Positions 1 to 8,430 are shown, counted from the first letter of the stretch. The stretch is 64,000 bases of DNA from CAIMWS01 sp964409245 (GCA_964409245.1 CAYPCQ010000020.1:1-64000), one strand, 5' to 3'. Numbers and translations are program-made. Notes: a model not told the origin generated them from the sequence alone.

Positions 1-449
1 CTGACTCCACTTTTTCGTCTCATAGAGTGTCAATCTATTCCAGGACGGGACCATTGGAGTCTTTTCCGATAAACCTCTAATCTAATACACATTGCCAAAC
101 GTCATTTGCCCGCTGGCGCCCGCCCCTTGGCTTGCTGCCCGCTGTCGCAGATCCCTGTCTAAATCATCCAGCCTGAGTTTGGCGGCGGACAGGGTTTTTG
201 TGCGCCATGACTTACAAACTAGCTTGCCTTTGACCCGAATCTTTGCGAAATATACCAGCAATGGGACGTGACAGTATAAATTGGCAATCGGAGCCTTTGC
301 CCATGGAGGCTCTCACTGTGAATCCGATTTAGGCTCGCTCGAATTCGATGCTGTTTTGCTTTTTTCATGCATACAGTGTCAGATTTCAGTATCAGGCGGT
401 CGGATCAGGAAAGTTCTTTTCAAGCGTAAGTGCTTGATAATGAGGCGTT
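1..449. other. Non-coding left edge
   Basis: I see no convincing gene here. Short open frames have no recognisable domain and no ribosome binding site. Bases 37-56 match bases 4601-4620 at 18 of 20 positions, which may be a scrap of a dispersed repeat. The end of the stretch presumably carries the promoter of the tRNA gene that follows, but no clear -35/-10 pair stands out. Confidence 0.5.
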
Positions 450-539
450 GGAAGGGTGGCTGAGTGGTTAAAGGCACCTGACTCGAAATCAGGCGTAGGC
501 GTAAGCCTACCGGAGGTTCGAATCCTCTCCCTTCCGCCA
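450..539 (+). tRNA. tRNA-Ser (anticodon CGA)
   Basis: A class II tRNA that reads the serine codon UCG. The acceptor stem GGAAGGG (450-456) pairs with CCCTTCC (529-535), followed by discriminator G536 and an encoded CCA (537-539). The anticodon stem CCTGA/TCAGG encloses loop CTCGAAA with anticodon CGA at 484-486. The long variable arm GTAGGCGTAAGCCTAC (about 494-510) and the T-loop GGTTCGAATCC are typical of tRNA-Ser. No integrase gene or repeated tRNA 3' end is visible nearby, so there is no sign that it serves as an attachment site. Confidence 0.97.
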
Positions 540-860
540 ATTCCCAAAACCCCTTGCATTCGAGTTGTTTGTACGACTTCCAGTTTATCCGCATCCCGAA
601 AATGAATGCAAATTGCATGCACGGATGGCGGAAGGAAAATTCGTGTGGGAAATCCAAAAAAGATTTGCGAACAGGTGCTGTGCGGCACCATGGCGGGAAA
701 TGGCACGCCGTTGGCCCGGCAGGACTGCGGGAAGGATGCCTTGAAGACTGTCAATGCGGTCTTTGAGCATTAAAGCCCAGCTTTGGGGACTGAAGGAAAC
801 CAAAAAAACAAGGCCTCCCGGAAGCGGTCAGAATTCAGTGGCAACCGCGCCAAACGTGAA
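540..860. other. Intergenic region between tRNA-Ser and pgl
   Basis: About 320 bases without a supportable gene. A TTG codon at 783 is in frame with the downstream lactonase and would add 26 basic, low-complexity residues, but these lie outside the family fold, so I treat them as untranslated. No terminator hairpin for the tRNA and no clear promoter is visible. Confidence 0.45.
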
Positions 861-1571
861 ATGAAAATTCAAGCCCAGTTGAATGCAGCGGAGGCCGCCC
901 GGCAAGCGGCCAGGTTCATCGCAGCAGAAGCACGCGCCGCGGTGGCGGCGCGTGGCCGATTCGTCATGGCGGTGAGCGGCGGCAAAACCCCGTGGCAAAT
1001 GCTTCGGGCGCTGGCGGATGAGGAGGTTCCCTGGCCAGGAGTGCAGGTGGTCCAGGTGGACGAGCGGATCGCCCCAGCCGGTGATCCGGACCGGAACCTG
1101 GCATATTTGCGGGAAAGCCTGCTCAAGCACGCGCCCTTGCCGCCGGATCAAATCCATCCCATGCCGGTGGAGGAGGTGGATATCGAAGCCGCAGCCCGGA
1201 GCTATGCCCGCACCCTCCAACAGCTGGCGGGCACGCCCCCGGTGCTCGACCTGGCGCACCTTGGGCTCGGCCCGGATGGCCACACGGCATCGCTCGTGCC
1301 GGGCGATCCGGTGCTCGAAGTAACGGAACAGGATGTCGCGTTGACCGGCCTGTACCAGAACCGGCGGCGCATGACCCTGACGTATCCATTGCTCAACCGC
1401 TCCCGGCGCATTCTCTGGCTGGTGACCGGGGCAGGAAAGGCGGGGATGCTCCGGCGCCTTCAGGATGCCGATGTTTCCATTCCCGCCGGCCGGATCTGCC
1501 AGGACCAGGCGTTGGTGCTGGCAGATCTCGACGCTTTGGCCAGCACACAATTCAAGGGGGAAAAACCATGA
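861..1571 (+). CDS. pgl: 6-phosphogluconolactonase (glucosamine-6-phosphate isomerase-like fold)
   Basis: Hydrolyses 6-phosphoglucono-delta-lactone to 6-phosphogluconate, step two of the oxidative pentose phosphate pathway, in the cytoplasm. The 236-residue protein has the usual family length and carries SGGKTP (39-44), the DER motif (67-69), and GLGPDGHTASL (135-145) with the expected catalytic His141. The ATG at 861 is preferred to an in-frame TTG at 783 because homology begins at the helix after the ATG. The next enzyme of the pathway, gnd, lies about 11 kb downstream; glucose-6-phosphate dehydrogenase is not in the window. It converges on the MBOAT gene, with 54 bases between the two stops. 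Confidence 0.93.
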   Translation: MKIQAQLNAAEAARQAARFIAAEARAAVAARGRFVMAVSGGKTPWQMLRALADEEVPWPGVQVVQVDERIAPAGDPDRNLAYLRESLLKHAPLPPDQIHPMPVEEVDIEAAARSYARTLQQLAGTPPVLDLAHLGLGPDGHTASLVPGDPVLEVTEQDVALTGLYQNRRRMTLTYPLLNRSRRILWLVTGAGKAGMLRRLQDADVSIPAGRICQDQALVLADLDALASTQFKGEKP

Positions 1572-1625
1572 TTCAGGATGCAGTCCGCGCGTTCATCGAG
1601 TTCGCCGCGGCTCCGCCGGCCCGGA

Positions 1626-2738
1626 TTAAGACCCCTGATCCCGGATGGCTGCCAGCGAACCCAGCAAAACAAAAACATTCAAAAAAACGGCCAAACCAAG
1701 CACCCTGACGGCTGGCGTCAGCACCTCGTCCGGCATGCCCCAAGTTGGCTCAGCGAGTTGAAGCACCGGTTCGACTATCAACGGCGAGGTAATCGCCAGG
1801 GCCGCAAGTGCCCATACCCGCCCCGCCGCCATCGGCCAGCGCCGCACCTTCAGCCACCGCTCGAGAACCATAAACAGCGGCTGCGCCAGGAAAAAGGCGC
1901 CCCACATCAGGGAAATTCCCCACTGTTTGGCCGCCATATAAAGCAGCAATACGTGAGCGGCTGCGCTGCCAAAGAAGGCGGCGAACAATGCCAAACCAGC
2001 ACCGCGCCTGGCCAGTGGCGAGAAGAAATACCTGCCAAATACCAGCGCCGAAACAGCCGGATTCCAGCGTTCGGCCCAAAACTCGCGGAGCGAAGCCGAT
2101 AGATGGGGCGATCTCATCAAGGCCGGCGCGCTGACACCCATCAACGCCGTCAGGAAGTAGTGGCCGGCCGTTACCATCTCGGCAAACGCCAGCAGCAGGA
2201 TTCCCCCAGCGAGCCATCGCGCAAGGAGCCAAAAGCCCGTGGAGGGAGCGGATTTCACAACGGCAACGGCGGCGGCAAGCACCAGCGTGGCGGCGAGGAG
2301 TTGACGCAGTGATGCAGCATCAAAACTGCGCGCGCGCCGTTTCACCTCCCGGGTGCCCAGCCAGGTGAAAACCCAGGCCAGCCGCCCCCGAAACCCGGCG
2401 GTTGGCACAGAGAACAACTGCACGACGGCAAAAGCGAATACAAAAGCCATGCTACACATCAGAAAGAGGCGGAATATAGGCAGTGCCCGCAGGAAACCGG
2501 GAACGGTCAGGAACAACCCGGCGGCCAGGACACCGACCCGCGCCCCCCCCGGATGCAATGAAAGGATCAGGACCAGCACCATCTCGGCGAGCCAAGCCGC
2601 AACCCCGGCTTCGAGCGTAATATGCGGCTCATAAAAAGGATTCGTCCGCGCCAGCACGCCGATGATTATCCCGGCAACGGGCCAGATGAGCTGTTTTCTG
2701 CCACGCGATTTCAAACTCGTATTCACGGAAAGCGCCAA
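1626..2738 (-). CDS. MBOAT / wax-synthase-like integral membrane acyltransferase
   Basis: A polytopic membrane protein of 370 residues with roughly eight to nine hydrophobic segments. Residues 215-265 resemble the wax-synthase branch of the MBOAT family (MBOAT_2): FWAERWN at 220-226 matches the family's FW-x-RRWH signature, and His262 in a hydrophobic segment (FFGSAAAHVL) sits where the conserved catalytic histidine is expected. Members transfer acyl chains to alcohols or other hydroxyls at the membrane. The histidine that usually ends the FW motif is Asn226 here. The start is uncertain: the first codon is TTG, and a GTG four codons in is equally possible. Substrate unknown; the gene stands alone. 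Confidence 0.6.
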   Translation of the reverse strand: MALSVNTSLKSRGRKQLIWPVAGIIIGVLARTNPFYEPHITLEAGVAAWLAEMVLVLILSLHPGGARVGVLAAGLFLTVPGFLRALPIFRLFLMCSMAFVFAFAVVQLFSVPTAGFRGRLAWVFTWLGTREVKRRARSFDAASLRQLLAATLVLAAAVAVVKSAPSTGFWLLARWLAGGILLLAFAEMVTAGHYFLTALMGVSAPALMRSPHLSASLREFWAERWNPAVSALVFGRYFFSPLARRGAGLALFAAFFGSAAAHVLLLYMAAKQWGISLMWGAFFLAQPLFMVLERWLKVRRWPMAAGRVWALAALAITSPLIVEPVLQLAEPTWGMPDEVLTPAVRVLGLAVFLNVFVLLGSLAAIRDQGS

Positions 2739-2930
2739 ACGGTCAAACAGCCAAGTACAGCCATTACCACATGCTCTCTAAAAGAGCCTTGTCCCGTTCT
2801 CCGCCGCAGGGCACGCCGCACTGGTTCATCATCCGGGATGCACAGCACGCCGCACGGCCCATAGGGCTGTTGCGGCTTGGTCCGTTCCCTGGCATCTTAA
2901 GGAAGGACGGGCACGGCTTACTGCTTTTGG

Positions 2931-4505
2931 CTACCGCCTCGTTGCCTCCACCGTCACGTTCTGGCCCGGAAGGAGATCAATGGCGAGGAAACTGGCTTTG
3001 ACACCATGGATCATCCGGCTCGCAGCCGGTTTGCGCTCCCCGTTCACCGTGATCCCCGGGTGGTCGCCATAGAAACAGGCCAGCCATTTCAATGGTTTGT
3101 CTCCGGAAACGTGGGTCGCGGTCGATTTCCCGGCGCCGTGATGCGCCACATTAATCCGGTGGCCACCCAAAGGGATATTCTGAACGCCGGCATCGGAAAC
3201 GGCACCGGGCAGGCGCGGCACCGTGAGGAAGGTATCCTCGGGTGCGTTGGGTTCTACTCCCAGCAGGCCTTCCACCACATGGCCGATCAACGTATAAGAA
3301 ATTTCCGGATATTCCCGGTTGGGCTGGCCCATGATGAACTCCAGCCACTTCCAGGCCTCTTCCACCCGGTTATAGGGGAAGAATACGCCCGGCAGGTAAG
3401 AGATCGCTTCCAGGTTGGACGGCCGGTCTTTGGAGTCCACCGCCCGGGCGATGAAATCCAGGTAGGCATCCGTCTTGGGCGAGGGGTCCGTGATGAACTT
3501 CATCGGCATGAACCAGCTATTCTCGAGACCGAAATCGGTGCGGGCCTGGCCGCGCACATCATAGCCCCGGACATAGGTTTCGGCCCCCCGCTTCACACCC
3601 CATTGGGTGTTGAAGAAATTTTTCAGTTGCTCGGCCCGCCTTTCAAAAGCGGCCGCCTCGTTCGCCTCCCCTCGCGCCGCCAGCAATCGCGCATAAGCCA
3701 CCAGCGCCTGGTATTGGCAGGCGATGCCGTCCCCGGCCTCGATGAGCGGAGAACGGATCTCATTGTAAGTGGCCGAACCGCGGAAAATGTCGCCCGAACC
3801 GTCACCTTCGGCCACCCCATTCGGAATGCGCGTGTCGTGCAGTTGGATGAATTCCGTCACTGCCTTCCCACAGAACCCCCGCAAGACGGGATCCTGCACG
3901 CAGGCCGGATTGCCCGTCCACAAATACTGGCGGTGGCACTGCTCCACCAGCTCGAAAACCGCGGGCACTTCGCGCACGAATGAGCTGTCCCCTCCATAAT
4001 CGAGCTTGAATGGGCTGCCATCGAAGTTCAGCGCCCAGAGCGGATACCACTTCCGGCTCGCGGTGGCGGTGGCGGCAAAAGCCTGGAGCATGGCCAGATT
4101 CTCCCGCTGCAACCCCAGCAGATGCGCCCCGGCGGCCTGGTGGCAGTAGTCGCGGGAGTAGAACGCCGTTCGCCAGGTGTAGCCAGCCCAATAACACGGC
4201 ATATATTTCACGCTGCCAGCACCTTGGCGCTGGCTCTCATGCCCGTCCACCACACCGGTCTTCCCCGTTTGGACATAGGACAACGCTTTGGCGGTGGCCC
4301 AATTGAATGCGGCCTCGAGCTTCTTATGTGAAGTCACGATCTTCAGCGCCGGTGGCTCGGCGGCCGACGCCGTCCAACCCACCAAAGCCGCCAACAACAG
4401 TGGAACCGCCCAAAATCGGCGGATCCAGCAGGGAATGTGTTTATTCAAATTATTGAAAAACCGGATGCCGCTCAAAGCATCGGTTTTCGGGCTGCCTTCA
4501 TTCAT
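2931..4505 (-). CDS. Secreted six-hairpin glycosidase-like protein
   Basis: A 524-residue exported protein. A basic N-terminus is followed by a hydrophobic segment (about 31-47) ending in TASAAEP, a plausible signal peptidase I site. The mature part has the helical-hairpin pattern of six-hairpin glycosidases, with aromatic and acidic clusters (YWAGYTWRTAFYSRDY; GVAEGDGSGDIF; FGLENSWFMPMKF), and a short beta-rich C-terminal domain (about 440-524), as in alpha-L-rhamnosidase-like enzymes. Its likely role is trimming plant or algal oligosaccharides outside the cytoplasm. I cannot assign a GH family or catalytic pair with certainty. The ATG at 4505 has no good Shine-Dalgarno. A gap of 127 bases separates it from the upstream orphan on the same strand. 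Confidence 0.6.
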   Translation of the reverse strand: MNEGSPKTDALSGIRFFNNLNKHIPCWIRRFWAVPLLLAALVGWTASAAEPPALKIVTSHKKLEAAFNWATAKALSYVQTGKTGVVDGHESQRQGAGSVKYMPCYWAGYTWRTAFYSRDYCHQAAGAHLLGLQRENLAMLQAFAATATASRKWYPLWALNFDGSPFKLDYGGDSSFVREVPAVFELVEQCHRQYLWTGNPACVQDPVLRGFCGKAVTEFIQLHDTRIPNGVAEGDGSGDIFRGSATYNEIRSPLIEAGDGIACQYQALVAYARLLAARGEANEAAAFERRAEQLKNFFNTQWGVKRGAETYVRGYDVRGQARTDFGLENSWFMPMKFITDPSPKTDAYLDFIARAVDSKDRPSNLEAISYLPGVFFPYNRVEEAWKWLEFIMGQPNREYPEISYTLIGHVVEGLLGVEPNAPEDTFLTVPRLPGAVSDAGVQNIPLGGHRINVAHHGAGKSTATHVSGDKPLKWLACFYGDHPGITVNGERKPAASRMIHGVKASFLAIDLLPGQNVTVEATRR

Positions 4506-4536
4506 CTTGCGAACAGGCTAACGAGGCCACACACCC

Positions 4537-4554
4537 ATCACAATCACAATCACA
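4537..4554. repeat. Short tandem repeat, (ATCACA)x3
   Basis: Three perfect copies of a 6-base unit lie 32 bases upstream of the glycosidase start codon. On the coding strand the unit reads TGTGAT, which resembles half of a CRP-type site, but spacing and symmetry are wrong for a CRP operator. It is a slippage-prone microsatellite within the leader or promoter of the minus-strand gene. Confidence 0.6.
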
Positions 4555-4600
4555 ATTCCAATTCGCGTTTAAGATGAAGTCGGGCCGCTGCGAATACTCG

Positions 4601-4620
4601 ATTCCAGGGCGGGACCGTTG
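4601..4620. repeat. 20-base dispersed repeat, second copy at 37-56
   Basis: Bases 4601-4620 and 37-56 share the sequence ATTCCAGGRCGGGACCRTTG, differing at two purine positions. Both copies are intergenic. Two copies are too few to call a repeat family; it may be the remnant of an element found elsewhere in the genome. Confidence 0.4.
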
Positions 4621-4632
4621 TGGTGCGGTTGG

Positions 4633-5169
4633 TTATGGAGGCGGGGGGAACTCCCTCACTTTCTGGTTAAATCCATCGGCTAAAACGCTGGCCGCCTCCA
4701 GGAAGGTGTGTATTGCACTAAAATCGTTCATAAGAAGCGTTTCCCATTCGGCATCCTCGGAACCGCATCGCTCATATCGCATTTGGATGGATTTTTCGCA
4801 AAGCAGACCCTGCGGGGGCGGGAGTGTAAAACCGCTTGGACGAAAGCGGAAGAAATTGGCATCGCCTTCAAAGGGAATATCCAAAATAATGAAGGTGCTT
4901 CTCAGGTGGACCAGTTTCCCTCTGAGGAAGGCCAGCAGCGCCTTTAGGTAATCCACTTGGGACGCAAAATCCGCTGGTTCCGGTTCGTTTTCACCCCATT
5001 TGACTACTGTCCTCTTGCTGAAATCAAGCTCTGGAAGGCGAAGAATATATTTGGATAGTGACGCATCGAAATTTGCGGAACCCCGCTCCGAAGAAAACTC
5101 CTGCCATCGGTCGACCAGATAATCCGATAGATCACCGTCAGAAAATAGCGTATGTGACCAGTCCTTCAT
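4633..5169 (-). CDS. Hypothetical protein, no recognised family
   Basis: A 178-residue soluble protein (ATG at 5169; a TTG at 5184 would add five residues). It is rich in acidic and aromatic residues and has no signal peptide, membrane segment or motif that I recognise. The C-terminus ends in a proline run (REFPPPP). A central stretch alternates hydrophobic residues (KLVHLRSTFIILDIPFEG), suggesting a mixed alpha/beta fold. The base composition looks a little less GC-rich than its neighbours. It is flanked by poorly conserved intergenic DNA and a dispersed 20-base repeat, so it may be a strain-specific acquisition. Function unknown. Confidence 0.5.
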   Translation of the reverse strand: MKDWSHTLFSDGDLSDYLVDRWQEFSSERGSANFDASLSKYILRLPELDFSKRTVVKWGENEPEPADFASQVDYLKALLAFLRGKLVHLRSTFIILDIPFEGDANFFRFRPSGFTLPPPQGLLCEKSIQMRYERCGSEDAEWETLLMNDFSAIHTFLEAASVLADGFNQKVREFPPPP

Positions 5170-5184
5170 TTTGTCTCGGTACAA

Positions 5185-5640
5185 TCGTGTGGTTGGGTTG
5201 TGGTGTTTATGCCAAGCAAGCCAAAACCCGTTTTATCACCGTGGCGGGCCATTTACCACCATGAGATACGTTCCTGCCACGCAGGTAACCGGAGGAACCC
5301 AGCGGAAAAGTGGCTAAAAAACTACTCGGCAGGATAAGACAAACAGTCAGTGCATAATTCTCATAGTGCTGATTACCAGCGATTTACTAAATGAAATGAA
5401 TACCCATGCTGCTAAAATAGTTGACCTTCCAAACCGATGCGGAACTTGGGCGAAATCAATTGGTCTGCAGCCATTTTGGGCTTCCGGCAATCTCCGGTTC
5501 CATGCCTCACCGGGCGATTTAAAAAAAATCTAAAATAAATTTGACAGCCCGAACTGGGAACTTCAATATACGACCATGTTAATCGTTATTTAGGTTTAAC
5601 CGGCCCAAGACCGCCAAGCGGGAAAAGCGGGAACTTAATA
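5185..5640. other. Intergenic region upstream of the sulfur locus
   Basis: About 450 bases without a gene, becoming AT-rich towards its right end. A TTGACA box lies at 5541-5546 in an A/T-rich stretch, but no good -10 follows at 17-18 bases (CAATAT or AATATA only), so I treat it as a weak candidate promoter. The motif AATCGTTATTTAG at 5581-5593 recurs as AATCGTCTTTAG at 5652-5663, over the -10 of the next gene. I see no riboswitch fold. Confidence 0.4.
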
Positions 5641-5657
5641 ACGACTATTATAATCGT
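5641..5657 (+). promoter_or_regulatory. Perfect -10 box inside a 17-base palindrome (candidate promoter/operator)
   Basis: TATAAT at 5649-5654 is a perfect sigma-70 -10 box and lies within ACGACTATTATAATCGT, an odd-length dyad in which seven of eight base pairs are complementary. The -35 region is poor (no TTGACA-like hexamer at 17 bases), as expected for an activated or tightly regulated promoter. Transcription would begin near 5661, leaving a leader of only about 12 bases before the ATG at 5673. A related half-site (AATCGT-TTTAG) lies about 70 bases upstream. The regulator is unknown; a sulfur-responsive one is inferred from the genes downstream. Confidence 0.45.
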
Positions 5658-5672
5658 CTTTAGAAAAAGTGT

Positions 5673-5882
5673 ATGGATGAGTTGACTCAAAAGCAGGCCC
5701 TAACCGCCACGGAACAATGGCTGGAAGTGGTTCGAAGACATGTGAATTCGCTCCAATACGGGGTGGTGCAAATCACAGTCCACAATTCACGGGTGACCCA
5801 AATCGACCGTACGGAGAGGGTGCGGATAAACCCGCCATCAATCCAATCCTTTTCAAACCAACCAGACCACTGGAGGGAATAA
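5673..5882 (+). CDS. YezD/OscA-like small protein (DUF2292)
   Basis: A 69-residue cytoplasmic protein whose central part matches the DUF2292 family: a helix (WLEVVRRHV), the turn QYGVVQITVHNSRV (28-41), and the signature TQIDRTERVRI (42-52). From family knowledge, these proteins are induced by sulfur limitation; in Pseudomonas the member OscA is encoded just upstream of the sulfate-binding protein gene sbp and is needed for organosulfur use under stress. The same pairing occurs here, with sbp two genes downstream. The biochemical activity is unknown. The C-terminal 17 residues after the family domain are an extra polar tail. There is no obvious ribosome binding site. Confidence 0.8.
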   Translation: MDELTQKQALTATEQWLEVVRRHVNSLQYGVVQITVHNSRVTQIDRTERVRINPPSIQSFSNQPDHWRE

Positions 5883-5933
5883 AACAAAGCGGCCGTCTGA
5901 CCGGAAAACCGGAAGCTGGCTAAACCAGAAATT

Positions 5934-6959
5934 ATGAATCAACCAATCAAACCGAATAATAAGGGAATAACCAATCACGGGCAGACTTTCCGGGGGGGTA
6001 TTCTGATCTCGCTCATCGCAGCCCTGGCTCAAACTGGGAACGGCGCGGAACCGGAAAAGGCAGCCACAACCGGATCCAGCGACAGCCCAGGATCAACCAA
6101 TACCGTGGCCAAAGCCGAAAAACCACCTCCGCTGCCGCTGCACCAAATCGAAGGCAATGGGGGTATTTTTTCAACTCTTTCAGCTTACGTAGTAAATCCA
6201 CCGCGCAACCAGGAATGGCTGGGGCGCCCCAGCGCTGGTTTCTCCTATGTGCACGTCGGCTATGGCCGGAATCTGGAGGCTTTCACGCTCACGGAATCTC
6301 CTTGGAAGCGCTTGGAACTGGGCTACGGCTATAACAATTTCGATTTGGGTGACCTGCCCCAGGATATCGAACGGTTAACCACCGTGCGGTTGCGGGAGGA
6401 TGCTGTGAACTTGCATCATGCCAATGCACGCCTGCAAATATTGAAGGAAGATGAATTCAACCAAAAATGGGTTCCAGCGCTCACTTTCGGCACTCATTTC
6501 AAATACAACGATGGCATCGATCAAATCAACCAGGAACTGGGCGGCGCTTTGCGCGGCATTGGAATCACTGATAACGAGGGGGTCGATTACACTCTTTATG
6601 CGTCCAAACTGCTGACTTTTTTGCCGCGCCCATTGCTGCTGAATGCGGGCGGGCGGGCCACCCAGGGGGCCCATATTGGGTTGTTAGGTTTCACGGATGA
6701 ATACGACTTTGTGTTTGAAGGCAGTGCGGTCCTGTTTGTCACTGACCGGCTCGCGCTGGCCGCTGAATACAAGCAAAAGCCTAACGCTTACAAAACCATA
6801 CCCGGATTGATCGGCCAGGAAAACGACTGGTGGACGGTGGACGCCGCCTACGTGGTCACCAAGAACCTGACCTTGGCGGTTGGCTATGGGCACTTTGGCC
6901 AGGTGTTGAATCACCAGGCCAACGGTGTGTGGGGCATCACCACGAAATGGGAATTTTAA
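5934..6959 (+). CDS. Outer-membrane beta-barrel protein, possibly DUF3034-like
   Basis: A 341-residue exported protein with a signal peptide (hydrophobic 21-33, ending near GNGAEP), a Ser/Thr/Pro-rich linker (40-70), then alternating amphipathic strands with many aromatic residues. The final residues TTKWEF end in phenylalanine, the typical outer-membrane insertion signal. The start of the mature domain (QIEGNGGIFSTLSAYVVNP) reminds me of the DUF3034 family, a guess I could not test. It starts 51 bases after the YezD-like gene in the same orientation and precedes sbp, so I infer a channel for sulfate or organosulfur compounds. Confidence 0.6.
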   Translation: MNQPIKPNNKGITNHGQTFRGGILISLIAALAQTGNGAEPEKAATTGSSDSPGSTNTVAKAEKPPPLPLHQIEGNGGIFSTLSAYVVNPPRNQEWLGRPSAGFSYVHVGYGRNLEAFTLTESPWKRLELGYGYNNFDLGDLPQDIERLTTVRLREDAVNLHHANARLQILKEDEFNQKWVPALTFGTHFKYNDGIDQINQELGGALRGIGITDNEGVDYTLYASKLLTFLPRPLLLNAGGRATQGAHIGLLGFTDEYDFVFEGSAVLFVTDRLALAAEYKQKPNAYKTIPGLIGQENDWWTVDAAYVVTKNLTLAVGYGHFGQVLNHQANGVWGITTKWEF

Positions 6960-7352
6960 TCCCCTGACAAAAACCAAAGCAACAGAATGGATTTTGTCCC
7001 GCAACCGTCAAAATTAGCGACCCAGGGATGGGCCGGCCAGAAGCCGGATCCCATTGGGACGGCACGGGCGGCGCGGAATTTCCAGTTCGCGCCGTTATCG
7101 ACCAGAACCTGAAAAAGGCGGTTGTTTACGAATGGTCGCGCAGAACAAGTGTTCGCAGCAAAGTTAGTGTATAGGAAGGGACCACGTGGCGGTGGCTTGG
7201 CAATTGGCTGTGCCATAAAGGGGCTGCCGCCCTCCACCGCCCGTGGATCTTTTTGTGCCGGGAAAAATCCCGGCTTGAACAACCGCCAGATTTAATTGAA
7301 CTAAACCATTAGTAGTGTCCGGCCCGAATGTGGGCCATTGAAAACCTGAACT
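6960..7352. other. Intergenic region upstream of sbp with two small hairpins
   Basis: About 390 bases without a gene. GCCGGGA-AAAA-TCCCGGC at 7257-7274 is a perfect hairpin without a U-tract, and GGCCC-GAATGT-GGGCC at 7321-7336 lies 16 bases before the sbp start codon, where it could affect translation. Neither has the structure of a known sulfur riboswitch such as SAM-I. The length suggests that sbp may have its own promoter in addition to read-through from the barrel gene. Confidence 0.4.
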
Positions 7353-8363
7353 ATGAAACTATTCCGATTGGTTAACTCCATATTGATCGCCGCGTTCTTG
7401 ATGGGCGCAACCGCTGCGGCGCGGGCAAAAAATGTGACCCTCTTGAACGTGTCTTACGACCCCACGCGTGAATTTTACCAGGATTATAACACCGCCTTTG
7501 CCCGGTATTGGCAAAAGCAAAAGGGGGATAAAGTCACGATCCAGCAATCCCACGGTGGTTCAGGCAAGCAGGCCCGGGCCGTGATCGATGGTTTGGATGC
7601 GGACGTGGTTACGCTGGCGCTGGCCTACGACATCGACGCGCTGGCCGAAAAGGGCGGCCTTTTGCCAGCCGGCTGGCAGAAGCGCTTGCCGAACAACAGT
7701 TCCCCATACACTTCAACAATTGTGTTCCTGGTGCGGAAGGGGAATCCCAAAGGCATCAAAGACTGGAATGATCTGGTGAAACCGGGGGTTTCGGTGATCA
7801 CCCCCAATCCGAAAACTTCAGGCGGCGCGCGCTGGAATTACCTGGCAGCCTGGGGCTACGCTTTGGGTCTGCCGGGTGGGAACGAGGCCAAAGCCCGCGA
7901 CTTTGTGACCAGGATGTTCAAGAACGTGCCGGTGCTGGATTCCGGTGCGCGCGGGGCCACCACCACCTTTGTGGAACGTGGCATTGGCGACGTCCTGATC
8001 AATTGGGAAAATGAGGCTTTTCTGGTGGCGAAGGAAACCGGGGCCGGCAAATTCGAAATTATTGTCCCCTCCGTCAGCATCCTGGCCGAGCCGCCGGTGG
8101 CAGTCGTGGATAAGGTGGCCAAACGCAAAGGAACCCAGGAAATCGCCAAGGCCTACCTGGAATACCTATACACGCCGGAAGGCCAGGCGATTGCCGTGAA
8201 GCATTTTTACCGGCCGCGTGCAACCGCCGCTGCCGCCACCGCAAATTTCTCCCAGCTGAAACTGTTCACCATCGATGAATTATTCGGCGGCTGGCAAAAA
8301 GCCCAGAAAACCCATTTCAGTGACAATGGGCTATTCGATCAAATCTACCAGCCCGGAAGGTAA
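7353..8363 (+). CDS. sbp: Periplasmic sulfate/thiosulfate-binding protein
   Basis: A solute-binding protein that captures sulfate (or thiosulfate) in the periplasm for an ABC importer. A signal peptide ends at ARA-KN (about residue 25). Family motifs are intact: NVSYDPTREFY (32-42), SHGGSGKQA, DADVVTLALAYDID, and PNPKTSGGARWNYLAAWGY, which contribute the helix-dipole sulfate site. At 336 residues it is full length. The permease and ATPase genes that usually follow (cysT, cysW, cysA) are absent: the next gene encodes an unrelated Sel1/S41 protein, so the importer must be encoded elsewhere. The YezD/OscA-like gene upstream supports a sulfur-limitation role. Confidence 0.93.
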   Translation: MKLFRLVNSILIAAFLMGATAAARAKNVTLLNVSYDPTREFYQDYNTAFARYWQKQKGDKVTIQQSHGGSGKQARAVIDGLDADVVTLALAYDIDALAEKGGLLPAGWQKRLPNNSSPYTSTIVFLVRKGNPKGIKDWNDLVKPGVSVITPNPKTSGGARWNYLAAWGYALGLPGGNEAKARDFVTRMFKNVPVLDSGARGATTTFVERGIGDVLINWENEAFLVAKETGAGKFEIIVPSVSILAEPPVAVVDKVAKRKGTQEIAKAYLEYLYTPEGQAIAVKHFYRPRATAAAATANFSQLKLFTIDELFGGWQKAQKTHFSDNGLFDQIYQPGR

Positions 8364-8430
8364 GTTTACCGGCTGTGCGACTGGCTGAAAACAAGTGACT
8401 GCCCGCCGGGAATATGGGAGTCTTCCCCAT

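Noticed and set aside
450..860. tRNA-Ser as a possible integration site
   Set aside because: No integrase gene, no repeat of the tRNA 3' end and no change of gene character follows it.
4537..4554. The TGTGAT repeats as a CRP-type operator
   Set aside because: The copies are direct, not inverted, and their 6-base period does not fit the 22-base CRP site.
7257..7336. A riboswitch upstream of sbp
   Set aside because: Only two isolated small hairpins are present; there is no multi-stem junction or conserved core as in SAM-type riboswitches.
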